Source of the DNA: UBA1181 sp963619325
GTDB lineage: Bacteria > Bacteroidota > Bacteroidia > Bacteroidales > Paludibacteraceae
Direction of reading: 5' to 3'
Assembly: GCA_963619325.1 (NCBI GenBank)
Contig: CAVEVQ010000008.1
Location: forward strand, 6,466 to 70,465
Length of the DNA: 64,000 bases
The translations under genes were made by a program, and so were the position numbers. Every line of letters begins with the position of its first letter. Position 1 is the stretch's first letter. This document shows positions 1 to 8,785 of this stretch, one piece after another. Under the pieces are notes generated by a model. It was not told where the DNA came from. It saw only the letters and a program-made list of their open reading frames with translations, and did no database searches.

Positions 1-1647
1 ACCGCCATTCCCCTACTTCTTCTTATTGTGGCCTGCTTCCTTCCGAGAATTCAGTGGATAAGACGCACGGTCAACATCTACACCTACGTCTTCCTCGCTC
101 TGTTGTCCATTTTATTCATCGCAGATCTATTCCTTTACCAATATTGGGGATTCCGAATTGACTCAACCCCACTTTTCTACCTGAAAACCCCAAAAGACGC
201 TATGGCAAGTGCCACATTCGGAGAATGTATTGCCGCATTCATCCTCGTCATCCTCTACTTCTACGCATGTTATCGGTTCTATCAATTCTTATTCAATAAG
301 ATAAAGTTGTCTGATGGTCAAAACTTTATCTGCTCAATACCATTATTGATTTTAGCCGGATTACTCTTCATCGCCATTCGAGGAGGTATCAGTGTTTCCA
401 CAATGAACGTCGGACACGCTTATTTCAGCCAGTCGACATTTGTCAATCATGCAGCCATCAACCCCACATGGAATTTCATCAATTCACTCACACACGAATC
501 CGATTTCAAATCACAATATCGCTTCATGGATGATGAGAAAGCGACAAATCTTGTTAGAACGCTTAATCACACGGAGATAGAAGAAGCGCACCACCAAATT
601 ATCAATACAGAACGACCTAACGTCGTTCTTATTGTAATGGAAGGCATCGGTTCAAACGTCATTGAGACATTAGGAGGCGTGCCTGGAGTCGCACCCAATT
701 TGAGCAGATACACGAAAGAAGGAATAGTCTTCACCAATTTCTTCGCAAGTAGCTTCCGCACAGATAGAGGATTAGTAGCTATCCTCAGTGGCTACCCTGC
801 TCAACCCACCACCTCACTGATGAAATACCCGAACAAAACGCAGAACACGCCGATTATTACACAGAAATTCCGCGATGCAGGATATCGCACCGCCTTCTAC
901 TACGGAGGAGACGACAATTTCACCAATCTTCACTCTTTCCTCGTCACAGCAGGCTATCAAACTATAGTCAACGAGCATGATTTCAGTAACACCGATATGT
1001 CGGCAAAATGGGGCGCATACGATCATGTGTTGCTTCAACGCGTGAAAGAAGACCTTCAGGAAGACTTATCTCCAGAGAGACAGCCTTTTTTCAAAACCAT
1101 TCTGACACTCAATAGCCACGAACCATTTGATGTTCCTTCTCATACCCACGAGCACCCTTACCTCAACTCTGTGCACTACGCAGACAGCTGCATCGGCGAT
1201 TTTATCGAACATTATAAGAAATTGGAACTTTGGGAAAAATCCGTTATTATTCTCCTACCAGACCACGCCTACCGTTACCCAGAGGATGTGACAAATGCAG
1301 AACCCTACCGTTACCGCATTCCGTTGATTTGGCTCGGAGGCGCAGTAGACACGACACAAATGAAGACCTATTCAAAAACCTGCGGTCAGATTGACCTTGC
1401 CACAACGCTTCTGAACCAGCTGAAGTTAGACAGCGAGCCATTCGTCTTCAGCCACGACATCTTAGATGATAGTTATCCTAACTACGCATACTTCTCTTAT
1501 AACAACGGCTTCGGACTGATAACGCTGCAAGACACAGCACTTTACGATTGCGATGGCAACCACACCATTCGAGCTACTAAAGAGGAAACAGTAGACTACG
1601 GCAAAGCATATCTACAAAAACTATACGATGATTTGTCTAACAGATAA
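1..1647 (+). CDS. LtaS-family membrane sulfatase, 5' end outside window
   Basis: This is an alkaline-phosphatase/sulfatase superfamily protein of the lipoteichoic acid synthase type: an N-terminal membrane domain followed by a large periplasmic hydrolase or transferase domain. The reading frame is open to base 1 and reads as membrane segment before the first possible GTG at 28, so the gene begins upstream of the window. Hydrophobic segments fill the first 120 or so visible residues. The catalytic domain begins near VVLIVMEGIGSN (metal-ligand Glu). It continues with FRTDRGLVA (the Thr is the likely nucleophile), LNSHEPF (His) and LLPDHAYR (Asp-His metal site). In Gram-negative bacteria such proteins usually transfer phosphoglycerol or phosphoethanolamine groups to glycans or lipids; the substrate here is unknown. 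The radical SAM gene follows after 14 bases, suggesting one transcript. Confidence 0.85.
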   Translation, partial: TAIPLLLLIVACFLPRIQWIRRTVNIYTYVFLALLSILFIADLFLYQYWGFRIDSTPLFYLKTPKDAMASATFGECIAAFILVILYFYACYRFYQFLFNKIKLSDGQNFICSIPLLILAGLLFIAIRGGISVSTMNVGHAYFSQSTFVNHAAINPTWNFINSLTHESDFKSQYRFMDDEKATNLVRTLNHTEIEEAHHQIINTERPNVVLIVMEGIGSNVIETLGGVPGVAPNLSRYTKEGIVFTNFFASSFRTDRGLVAILSGYPAQPTTSLMKYPNKTQNTPIITQKFRDAGYRTAFYYGGDDNFTNLHSFLVTAGYQTIVNEHDFSNTDMSAKWGAYDHVLLQRVKEDLQEDLSPERQPFFKTILTLNSHEPFDVPSHTHEHPYLNSVHYADSCIGDFIEHYKKLELWEKSVIILLPDHAYRYPEDVTNAEPYRYRIPLIWLGGAVDTTQMKTYSKTCGQIDLATTLLNQLKLDSEPFVFSHDILDDSYPNYAYFSYNNGFGLITLQDTALYDCDGNHTIRATKEETVDYGKAYLQKLYDDLSNR

Positions 1648-1661
1648 AAGTAATATTCACT

Positions 1662-2438
1662 ATGTCCGCACATCTTTACGACAGTATTCTTATCGGTCCC
1701 ATTCACAGTCGCCGTTTAGGCACCTCTTTGGGAATCAACCTATTACCCCTCACCACTAAATTCTGTACATTTGAGTGCATTTACTGCGAATGTGGAGATA
1801 CCCCTCGTGGCGCAGTCGGCAGATTTGAAGAAACAGAAGAGGTCATAAACCTTCTTGAGAAAAAACTCATTGAGCTGAAATCCTCAAACTCGTCTTTAGA
1901 CAGCATCACCTTTTCCGGCAATGGAGAACCCACAATGCACCCCGACTTTTTAAACATCATCAATGAGGTAGTCCGTCTGAGAGATCTATATTATCCACAA
2001 TGTAAAATCAGCGTACTTTCAAACGCCACGCAACTACATCTGCCTAATGTCGTGAAAGCATTGAGGAAAATAGACAATAGGATACTAAAAGTTGACGGAG
2101 GACAGAACGAGACCATCAACAGAATTGACCAACCCATTCCAACCCACTACAGTTTAGAGTCTTTGACAGAACAGTTGCTACAATTTGACGGCGATTTCAT
2201 CATGCAAACGATTTTCCTTCGCGGAAGCGTTGACGGAAAAATCATTGACAACACCCTGCCAAACGAGCTTGAGGCGTGGTATAAGATAGTCGAAAAGACA
2301 CACCCTAAACAGATTATGGTCTACACGATTGACCGTGAGACCCCTGTCCAAACACTTGAGAAAGTAAGCAAAACAGAGATGGAGCGAATCGTTGAACCAC
2401 TCCGACAAAAAGGCTACGATGTGATGGTGGCAGGATAA
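1662..2438 (+). CDS. Radical SAM protein, COG0731-like
   Basis: A 258-residue radical SAM enzyme. The cluster-binding motif CTFECIYC (CxxxCxxC) lies near residue 35, preceded by the segment IGPIHSRRLGTSLGINLLP. That opening is typical of the stand-alone radical SAM proteins grouped with wyosine-type tRNA modification enzymes (COG0731). SFSGNGEPT-type sequence (TFSGNGEPTMHPDF) near residue 85 is the glycine-rich SAM-binding stretch. The substrate is not known for bacterial members and cannot be inferred here. It sits 14 bases behind the membrane sulfatase gene and probably shares its transcript, though no functional link between the two is obvious. The next gene starts 125 bases later. Confidence 0.85.
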   Translation: MSAHLYDSILIGPIHSRRLGTSLGINLLPLTTKFCTFECIYCECGDTPRGAVGRFEETEEVINLLEKKLIELKSSNSSLDSITFSGNGEPTMHPDFLNIINEVVRLRDLYYPQCKISVLSNATQLHLPNVVKALRKIDNRILKVDGGQNETINRIDQPIPTHYSLESLTEQLLQFDGDFIMQTIFLRGSVDGKIIDNTLPNELEAWYKIVEKTHPKQIMVYTIDRETPVQTLEKVSKTEMERIVEPLRQKGYDVMVAG

Positions 2439-2563
2439 GACGGGAACGACTATGTTTCACAACACAAAAAGCCATTTAAATTTGTTGTCAGAACATATAA
2501 AAAGTGTAATTTCGCACCATAAAAATAAAAATGTAAAAGATTGACATATTAACAGAGAGTTCT

Positions 2564-4228
2564 ATGGACTTCATTTGTAATTTATTTGCGGGTACGCAGT
2601 TGGCTTCCATACTAGTGTATCTATGCATCACCGCCTTTGTCGGTTTGCTTATTGGAAAAATCGCAGTAAAAGGCATCCGACTTGGAATTGCAGGCGTTCT
2701 ATTTATGGGATTGTTTCTATCCCACCTCAAAGGCTATTTTGGCACTTCTCCACTTGACCCTGGAATTTTACACTTTGTGAAAGAATTTGGCTTGATACTG
2801 TTCGTATACGCGATTGGTATCAATGTAGGCCCACGATTTTTGGGTTCTTTCAAAAACGATGGAATGAAGTTGAACATTCTGGCCGTTTTCTACATTTTCT
2901 TAGGTGTGAGCATCGCAGCCGCAATCTATTTCATCACAGGATTAGACAAATCAATTATCGCCGGACTCCTCTCTGGAGCAGTTACCAACACCCCTGGTTT
3001 GGGTGCTGCGCAACAAGCCTTGGGAGACAACGTGGCAGGTATCGAGCAATCAGGTATGGCATACGCAATGGGATACCCATTCGGTGTAATCGGCATCATC
3101 AGCACAATGTTGATCATCCGCGCGATATTCCGTATGAAAGTGAAAGACGAAGAACAGCAATACACCCAGGCACTGCAAAGTAACAAAGAAGGCAAGTTGG
3201 AGAGTGTTCAAATTCGTGTAACCAACGACAACCTTATCGGAAGTTCAATCGCAGACTTGAAGGCTTTATTCGAGAACGACCTTGTCATTTCACGTCTTCT
3301 CCGTAACGGAGTCTACGTCATTGCACCTGAACACGAGCTATTGGAGAAAGACGATGTCATATACGGAGTCAGCACTCGCAGCAGCATCAAAAAATTTGAA
3401 AAAACAATCGGTCCTTTAGAGCCAAGTTTAATGCGTGAAGTAGATGGAACTCTTGCTATGTTTGAGGTGTTAGTAACCAACCGACAATTAGCGGGCAGGA
3501 CAGTCGAAAACATTGGCATTCATCGTCGTTACGAAGCCAACATCACTCGAATCTACCGTGCGGGCATGGAAATTCTTCCTACCCCAACCACCACTATTGA
3601 ATTAGGAGACACAGTCCGTGTTGTTGGTAAACGTAATTTGTTGCCTGAAATCCAAAAAGAAATAGGAAACTCACTTCAGCAATTAGCTCATCCTAACATG
3701 GTGTCTATCTTTTTAGGTATCTTTTTAGGAGTCATCGTCGGATCAATACCATTCGCAATACCAGGATTGCCGGCTTCGGCAAAGTTAGGATTGGCGGGAG
3801 GTCCGCTCATCGTAGCCTTGTTCTTAGGACACAAAGGTCGTTTGTTCAATATTGACTTCTATATGACTCCAGGAGCCAACGCCTTAATGCGAGAATTGGG
3901 AATCATACTCTTTTTGGGATCTGTCGGACTTTCATCCGGTACCAATTTTGTCTCTACCTTTGAAAACGGAGGATACAACTGGATGCTCTACGGCGTTGCT
4001 ATCACCTTCATTCCGGCAATGTTGATTTCTATTATTGCTCGATTGATGAAATTCAACTACTTGAAGATCTGTGGATTCCTCGCTGGTGTTACAACAAATC
4101 CGCCCGCATTGGAATACGCAAACTCTATCGCACCCGTTCAAGCCCAATCTGCTGCCTATGCAACCGTCTACCCATTGACAATGTTCTTGCGAATCTTGAC
4201 CGCCCAGTTGCTGATACTTATTCTATAA
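2564..4228 (+). CDS. AspT/YidE/YbjL-family putative transporter
   Basis: A 554-residue inner-membrane protein of the aspartate:alanine exchanger family. It has the family layout: an N-terminal membrane half (about residues 10-190), a cytoplasmic middle with two TrkA-C (RCK-C) modules (about 205-370), and a second membrane half (about 375-554). The two halves repeat conserved glycine-rich elements: GAVTNTPGLGAAQQAL near residue 140 in the first and AGVTTNPPALEYA near 510 in the second. Family members exchange aspartate and alanine or other dicarboxylates, but most Bacteroidales homologues are uncharacterised, so the substrate is open. The gene stands alone and is followed by a hairpin and T-run that also lies in front of the TonB receptor gene. 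Confidence 0.88.
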   Translation: MDFICNLFAGTQLASILVYLCITAFVGLLIGKIAVKGIRLGIAGVLFMGLFLSHLKGYFGTSPLDPGILHFVKEFGLILFVYAIGINVGPRFLGSFKNDGMKLNILAVFYIFLGVSIAAAIYFITGLDKSIIAGLLSGAVTNTPGLGAAQQALGDNVAGIEQSGMAYAMGYPFGVIGIISTMLIIRAIFRMKVKDEEQQYTQALQSNKEGKLESVQIRVTNDNLIGSSIADLKALFENDLVISRLLRNGVYVIAPEHELLEKDDVIYGVSTRSSIKKFEKTIGPLEPSLMREVDGTLAMFEVLVTNRQLAGRTVENIGIHRRYEANITRIYRAGMEILPTPTTTIELGDTVRVVGKRNLLPEIQKEIGNSLQQLAHPNMVSIFLGIFLGVIVGSIPFAIPGLPASAKLGLAGGPLIVALFLGHKGRLFNIDFYMTPGANALMRELGIILFLGSVGLSSGTNFVSTFENGGYNWMLYGVAITFIPAMLISIIARLMKFNYLKICGFLAGVTTNPPALEYANSIAPVQAQSAAYATVYPLTMFLRILTAQLLILIL

Positions 4229-4256
4229 GACATCTTATCATATAAGATAAACATAA

Positions 4257-4311
4257 AACTTCAACCTCTCCGCCATACACAATACGGTCTGGTTGAAGTT
4301 CATTTTTTTTT
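4257..4311 (+). terminator. Hairpin with T-run between transporter and TonB receptor genes
   Basis: The arms AACTTCAACC (4257-4266) and GGTTGAAGTT (4291-4300) pair perfectly over 10 bp and are followed by a nine-base T-run. It fits a Rho-independent terminator of the transporter gene. The T-run ends only 18 bases before the ATG of the next gene, so it may also lie inside that gene's leader. Confidence 0.85.
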
Positions 4312-4329
4312 AACTAAATTCAATTTTTT

Positions 4330-6354
4330 ATGAAATCAAAAAAATTTCTGAACGGTTGCAAAGCCATTCGGTGGACGCGTTTCTCCCGCGCCTCCTATGC
4401 GACATTCAACTCGCTGCACAAAGTAATCAATGTTGGCGTTCTAAGCCTGGCTATCATTGCAAGTGTCGATGCCAAGGCGAAAACCCAACACGGAGAAAAG
4501 CAAGGCGAGATGTTGCAGAACTACACGCTCGAAGATGTTGAAGTACTGGCGGATAGCTCTACCACGACGCTCAACGAGGAAGGACAGCACATCGCAATCA
4601 TCTCTTCCAAAGACATCCAGTCTGCCCCCGAACGAACCGTCAACGATCTACTGAAACAGATGCCTAACATAGACGTCAGACAACGTGGCGGCTTCGGCAT
4701 ACAAACAGATATATCTATCCGCGGCGCGTCAGCCGACCAAACAACCTTACTACTCAATGGAGTGAACATCTCCTCTCCCCAAACGGGTCATCTATCTGCC
4801 GATTTTCCTGTTTCATCTGAGGCTATTTCTAAAATTGAATTGACAGAAGGAGGTACTGGAGCCTCCGGCACCCTCAACATCTCTGTCGAACCAGACTCCG
4901 TCAACCGAATAGACGTACAAGCCATCGCTGGCTTTTTCGGCTTGACAGAAGGAAACGTGCTGATAAATTTAAACACTAAACAAACCTCACACAAGGTCAA
5001 TGCCTCCGCCTCTCGCAGTGATGGAGCCGTTGACAATGGAGACTTCAAACAAGCGCGCTTCTATTACTTAGGTCGTGTCGAAAACAAAAATATTCTCTGC
5101 GAATGGCAAGGAGGATATAGCCGCCAATCTTTTGGGGCCAACACTTTCTACTCAGCTGCATACCCAGATCAATGGGAAGGGACAAGTCGTATTCTCACAT
5201 CGGCTCGTGTAGAAACTAAAACACCCGTGAAGTTCAACGGACTCTTCAGCTGGGTGCGCAGTTACGACCATTTCCAATTAGTACGCGACACCTCTTTCGG
5301 TGAAAATTTCCACCGCACTGACGTGTTCAACGTCAAACCAGAAGTTAGTCACCGTTGGATCGGAGGAAAAACGAGTTTCAAAGTTGATTACAAATACGAA
5401 AACATCTACTCATCGAATTTAGGAGTGCCGATGGAGAACGACTCCGTCAAGATACTCGCACACGATGGGAAATACTATAAACGCCACAAAGACAGACATA
5501 TACTCGCAGCCACGTTGCAACATAATCTGCTCTTCAGAAAATGGAACCTCAACTTTGGAGTCAGCGGAGTAAAAAACTTTGACGACGAGGACAAAATGAG
5601 ATTTCTGCCTTTCATAAACACAAAAATTGAGATTAATAAAAACTGGATGCTCTTTGCCTCGTGGAACAACGCCCTTCGCGTGCCAACATTCACAGAGTTG
5701 TTCTATAAGAGCCCTACCAACGAGGGAAACACTAATCTGAAATCGGAACTGACCAGCACAGCCAGCCTTAGCGCGCAATACAAGCAAGATGGGTTGCTCA
5801 CAAACGTAACCACCTTCTTTACTCGAGGAGAAAAGATGATTGACTGGGTGCTGCAACACGACACCGACAAAGTCTACAAATCGGCCAACTACGACCTCAA
5901 CAACATGGGGGCTGAGATTGACGGAACACTGATTTTCAACGAATTGTGCAACTGCATTCCAATGCGCCTCTCATTGGGTTATCACTTTATCCACCAAGAA
6001 AGAAAAGACGACACACCCGTCTTTAAATCCTACTACGCGCTGGAATATCTAAAACACAAGTTCACTGCACGTTTTACAGTCGAAATCATCAAAAATTTGG
6101 AGGCTCAGCTAAGTTATCGTTTTCAAGTGCGCAACGGAGGCTACATTGTCTACGAAGACCACAAAAGCACGAATACAGTGAAAGAATACGACCCCTATGG
6201 CGTGATGGACTTCAAAATCTCATACTCAATCAGAAAGTTCAGCGTTTTTGGAGAGTTAAACAATGTGCTAAACACAAAATACTACGACTTTGGCAATGTC
6301 GAGCAACCTGGCATCGTCGGGAAATTAGGCGTTAAATACCGATTTTTACAATAG
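4330..6354 (+). CDS. TonB-dependent outer-membrane receptor, BtuB-like size
   Basis: A 674-residue TonB-dependent receptor. The plug domain runs from about residue 60 to 175 and contains RGGFGIQTDISIRGASADQ, LLLNGVNISSPQTGH and ISKIELTEGG. The remainder is beta-barrel, ending in a C-terminal aromatic residue region (GVKYRFLQ). The length matches small receptors such as BtuB rather than the 1000-residue SusC type, and no susD gene is adjacent. The ligand is unknown; the 100 bases upstream hold no cobalamin or other recognisable riboswitch. The N-terminus is odd: about 25 basic and polar residues (RWTRFSRASYATFNSLHK) precede the hydrophobic stretch of the signal peptide (GVLSLAIIASVDAKA). A 16-bp perfect terminator hairpin follows the stop. 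Confidence 0.85.
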   Translation: MKSKKFLNGCKAIRWTRFSRASYATFNSLHKVINVGVLSLAIIASVDAKAKTQHGEKQGEMLQNYTLEDVEVLADSSTTTLNEEGQHIAIISSKDIQSAPERTVNDLLKQMPNIDVRQRGGFGIQTDISIRGASADQTTLLLNGVNISSPQTGHLSADFPVSSEAISKIELTEGGTGASGTLNISVEPDSVNRIDVQAIAGFFGLTEGNVLINLNTKQTSHKVNASASRSDGAVDNGDFKQARFYYLGRVENKNILCEWQGGYSRQSFGANTFYSAAYPDQWEGTSRILTSARVETKTPVKFNGLFSWVRSYDHFQLVRDTSFGENFHRTDVFNVKPEVSHRWIGGKTSFKVDYKYENIYSSNLGVPMENDSVKILAHDGKYYKRHKDRHILAATLQHNLLFRKWNLNFGVSGVKNFDDEDKMRFLPFINTKIEINKNWMLFASWNNALRVPTFTELFYKSPTNEGNTNLKSELTSTASLSAQYKQDGLLTNVTTFFTRGEKMIDWVLQHDTDKVYKSANYDLNNMGAEIDGTLIFNELCNCIPMRLSLGYHFIHQERKDDTPVFKSYYALEYLKHKFTARFTVEIIKNLEAQLSYRFQVRNGGYIVYEDHKSTNTVKEYDPYGVMDFKISYSIRKFSVFGELNNVLNTKYYDFGNVEQPGIVGKLGVKYRFLQ

Positions 6355-6371
6355 TTGCTTTAATTGATTTT

Positions 6372-6417
6372 AACAAACAATCACAAGGCTATTTCAGTCT
6401 TGTGATTGTTTGTTTTC
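6372..6417 (+). terminator. Terminator after TonB receptor gene
   Basis: A perfect 16-bp stem (6372-6387 with 6399-6414, arm AACAAACAATCACAAG) and an 11-base loop, with T-rich sequence overlapping the 3' arm. It begins 18 bases after the receptor stop codon. Confidence 0.9.
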
Positions 6418-6418
6418 A

Positions 6419-6426
6419 TAACTTTG
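6419..6426 (+). promoter_or_regulatory. Bacteroidetes -7 box before BASS transporter gene
   Basis: TAACTTTG matches the TAnnTTTG -7 element of Bacteroidetes sigma-ABfr promoters. No TTTG is found at the usual 19-base spacing. It would give a leader of about 75 bases for the gene at 6509. Confidence 0.5.
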
Positions 6427-6508
6427 CAACATAAAATTTCTACGACAAGTAGAATGATATTAGAGTTACAACAACATTTAAAATCAATTATATCAAGCAA
6501 CGTGTATT

Positions 6509-7477
6509 ATGGATTTTCTCAAATCTATTTCCAAATTTTTTAGCAAGCACATGGCAATCATCGTCATTGCTATGGCTCTCTTGGCTCTTTTCCAGCCCAA
6601 TGCAGTCAGTTTCCTCAAAACAAGCTATGTTAACACACTTTTAGGTATTGTAATGTTTGGCATGGGACTGACGCTCAAACCTAAGGATTTTCAGATAGTT
6701 TTCAGCCACCCTAAGGATGTTATAATTGGCACTATCGCCCAATTCACCATTATGCCTTTATTAGCGTTTCTACTCACAAAATTCCTTCATCTTTCACCTG
6801 AATTGGCTATAGGTGTAATCCTCGTAGGGACATGCCCCGGCGGCACCTCCTCTAATGTCATTACCTACCTATCCAAAGGCGACGTGGCGCTGTCTGTCGG
6901 AATAACCTCTGTCTCTACCATTCTTGCCCCTATTATGACACCTCTGTTGACCTATCTCTATGCTGGACATACAGTTGACGTTAACATTTTCTCTATGTTT
7001 TTCTCAATCATACAAGTCGTTATTCTACCTATCTTTTTAGGCTTCGTGATTAATCATTTCTTTTCAAAGTTCACAGAGCATATTGTCGAGATACTACCAC
7101 TCATTTCTACTTTGTCTATTGTTGCCATCGTAGGTGCGGTGGTAAGCGCTAATGCGTCAAAACTAATGAGTTGCGGACTGCTCATCATCTGTGTGGTCAT
7201 CCTCCACAATATTTTTGGCTATCTTTTAGGCTATGGCGCAGGCAAACTGCTTAAAATGGACACTATCAAATGTCGCACCGTCAGTATTGAAGTTGGCATG
7301 CAAAACTCAGGTTTAGCCACCTCTTTAGCCACCGTCCATTTCGCTCAATACCCTTTAGCCACCATTCCAGGCGCAGTTTTTAGCGTTTGGCACAATGTTT
7401 CCGGCGCAATTCTTGCCAACATTTTCCTCCGTGCCTCAGAGAAAAAAGAAAAGATTTCCATGCAAAAAAACAAATAA
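6509..7477 (+). CDS. Bile acid:sodium symporter (BASS) family protein
   Basis: A 322-residue polytopic membrane protein of the BASS family. The whole sequence is hydrophobic with about nine to ten helices. Family hallmarks are GIVMFGMGLTL near residue 45, the glycine-rich crossover GTCPGGTSSNVITYLSKGDVA near residue 110, and EVGMQNSGLATSLA near residue 260. The latter two are the unwound-helix and sodium-site regions. Members import or export bile acids, pyruvate, pantothenate or other organic anions with sodium, and the sequence alone does not separate these. It is transcribed on its own, after a strong terminator and with its own -7 box. The bases from 7478 to 7631 hold no gene. Confidence 0.9.
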   Translation: MDFLKSISKFFSKHMAIIVIAMALLALFQPNAVSFLKTSYVNTLLGIVMFGMGLTLKPKDFQIVFSHPKDVIIGTIAQFTIMPLLAFLLTKFLHLSPELAIGVILVGTCPGGTSSNVITYLSKGDVALSVGITSVSTILAPIMTPLLTYLYAGHTVDVNIFSMFFSIIQVVILPIFLGFVINHFFSKFTEHIVEILPLISTLSIVAIVGAVVSANASKLMSCGLLIICVVILHNIFGYLLGYGAGKLLKMDTIKCRTVSIEVGMQNSGLATSLATVHFAQYPLATIPGAVFSVWHNVSGAILANIFLRASEKKEKISMQKNK

Positions 7478-7631
7478 CACTCACAACGACGGCGGCTATG
7501 ACAACGACCACGCCTTCAAAAAAAAACAGGTGAAAACCATAGAAATATCCCTATGACAATCGCAACAAACACCAATAGAAAACCCTAAACTTATCCAAAA
7601 TTCTTCGTGATGTTTTTTCTGACAATTAGAC

Positions 7632-7660
7632 ATAAAAAAAAGCCCCACTTTCGTGGAGCT
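7632..7660 (-). terminator. rpsT terminator
   Basis: On the minus strand the stem AGCTCCAC/GTGGGGCT with a GAAA tetraloop is followed by eight T residues. It lies 22 bases after the rpsT stop codon. Confidence 0.92.
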
Positions 7661-7681
7661 TCAATTTATTTCTTAGAATCA

Positions 7682-7936
7682 TTAAGCCAACTTATTGATA
7701 TAACGAGCCAACTTTGATTTCAAATTTGATGCTTTATTCTTGTGAATAACGTGCTTCTTTACTAATCTATCTAACATAGAAGAAACCTTTGGCAAAGCCA
7801 CCTCTGCGTCTGCCTTTACTGTTGTTGCGCGTAAATCACGAACAGCACGACGAGCATTAACAGCGTAATATCTGTTCTCCAATCTTCTCTTCTCAGTTTG
7901 TCTGATTCTCTTTATTGATGATTTATGATTTGCCAT
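7682..7936 (-). CDS. rpsT: 30S ribosomal protein S20
   Basis: An 84-residue basic protein with the S20 signature: MANHKSSIKRIRQTEKRR at the N-terminus, the NRYYAVNARRAVRDLR helix, and HVIHKNKASNLKSKLARYIN at the C-terminus. It binds 16S rRNA early in assembly of the small ribosomal subunit. The length is the usual one. The gene lies 34 bases downstream of the tRNA-Glu gene in the same orientation and has no promoter of its own that I can see. It is therefore probably transcribed together with the tRNA from the promoter at 8112-8142, and it is followed by a strong terminator. Confidence 0.97.
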   Translation of the reverse strand: MANHKSSIKRIRQTEKRRLENRYYAVNARRAVRDLRATTVKADAEVALPKVSSMLDRLVKKHVIHKNKASNLKSKLARYINKLA

Positions 7937-7970
7937 CTCCTTTGTACTTTTTTCTTAAACTTTTAACTTG

Positions 7971-8042
7971 TAGCCTCTAGGGGAATCGAACCCCTCTTTA
8001 GAGAATGAAAATCTCTTGTCCTAACCGATAGACGAAGAGGCC
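7971..8042 (-). tRNA. tRNA-Glu (anticodon TTC)
   Basis: On the minus strand the sequence folds as a 72-base cloverleaf. The acceptor stem GGCCTCT/AGAGGCT has one G-T pair at its end and a discriminator A. The D-arm contains CTATCGGTTAGGAC. The anticodon arm AGAGA-TTTTCAT-TCTCT puts TTC in the anticodon position. The T-arm AGGGG-TTCGATT-CCCCT is standard. CCA is not encoded. rpsT follows 34 bases later. Confidence 0.96.
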
Positions 8043-8111
8043 GCCTACTTACTCTCTATTCAACTCGTCGGTGAAACTTTCGTTTTCACCCCTTGTTTTT
8101 CAATCGTGGTG

Positions 8112-8142
8112 CAAAGATAGCGCAATTTTTCAAACCGACAAA
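8112..8142 (-). promoter_or_regulatory. Full Bacteroidetes promoter for tRNA-Glu and rpsT
   Basis: On the minus strand TTTG (8139-8142) is followed after exactly 19 bases by TATCTTTG (8112-8119), an exact match to the TTTG-N19-TAnnTTTG consensus. Transcription would begin near 8105, about 60 bases before the tRNA. Confidence 0.88.
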
Positions 8143-8165
8143 CTTTTCACACTATTTTTTTCACT

Positions 8166-8774
8166 TTATTTATTTTCACTCTGCTCTCTGGACTTCTCTC
8201 CTAAATAGCCTCCATGATGGCGCTTCGCATATTCCTCATTTGTAAACCCTATGCGCTTCATCGTACCAACCACCAAGATATCACCAATAACCGTCATGAC
8301 AGTCGTCGAGGTTGTTGGAGTAAGACCTAACGCACACACCTCTTTCGGATTCCCAGTGTACAGGAAGACATCCGACTCCTTCGCCAGCTGACTTTCCGCG
8401 TTTCCACTTATTACGATGAACTTCATCTGAGGATAAAGTCCACGCGTTAAAGAGATGAGTTTTACAATCTCGTTCGTCTTTCCTGAGTTAGAGATGAGCA
8501 ACATCACGTCGTTAGGTTGTAACATTCCCAAATCACCATGTTGCGCTTCACTTGGGTGGAGGTAAACCGACGGAGTACCCGTAGAACTGAACGTAGTGGA
8601 AATGTTCAAGGCTATCTGTCCTGCTTTCCCCATCCCGCTAGTTACCAACTTCCCTTTCTTATGATGAACCTGCTCTACTATGAGGTCTACCGCTGCTTCA
8701 TAATTATCCGTCACTGGAATATTCAACACAGCCTCAGCCTCGTGTTTCAATATGTTTTTTATATCTTCCTTCAT
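8166..8774 (-). CDS. SIS-domain sugar-phosphate isomerase (KdsD/KpsF-like, no CBS domains)
   Basis: A 202-residue SIS-domain protein. It carries the features of arabinose-5-phosphate isomerases: the phosphate-binding loops SGMGKAGQIA (near residue 42) and ISNSGKT (near 95), and between them the active-site stretch HPSEAQHGDLGM. Those enzymes convert ribulose 5-phosphate to arabinose 5-phosphate for Kdo and so for lipopolysaccharide. The classical KdsD has about 325 residues with two C-terminal CBS domains; here the protein ends after the SIS domain. The gene starts 11 bases after the glmS stop codon, so the two are one operon devoted to sugar phosphates for the cell envelope. The exact substrate is inferred, not proven. 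Confidence 0.85.
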   Translation of the reverse strand: MKEDIKNILKHEAEAVLNIPVTDNYEAAVDLIVEQVHHKKGKLVTSGMGKAGQIALNISTTFSSTGTPSVYLHPSEAQHGDLGMLQPNDVMLLISNSGKTNEIVKLISLTRGLYPQMKFIVISGNAESQLAKESDVFLYTGNPKEVCALGLTPTTSTTVMTVIGDILVVGTMKRIGFTNEEYAKRHHGGYLGEKSREQSENK

Positions 8775-8785
8775 TTTCTTCTCTT

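Noticed and set aside
4229..4329. A cobalamin or other riboswitch before the BtuB-sized TonB receptor.
   Set aside because: Only 101 bases are available, most of them a simple hairpin; no B12-box-like sequence is present.
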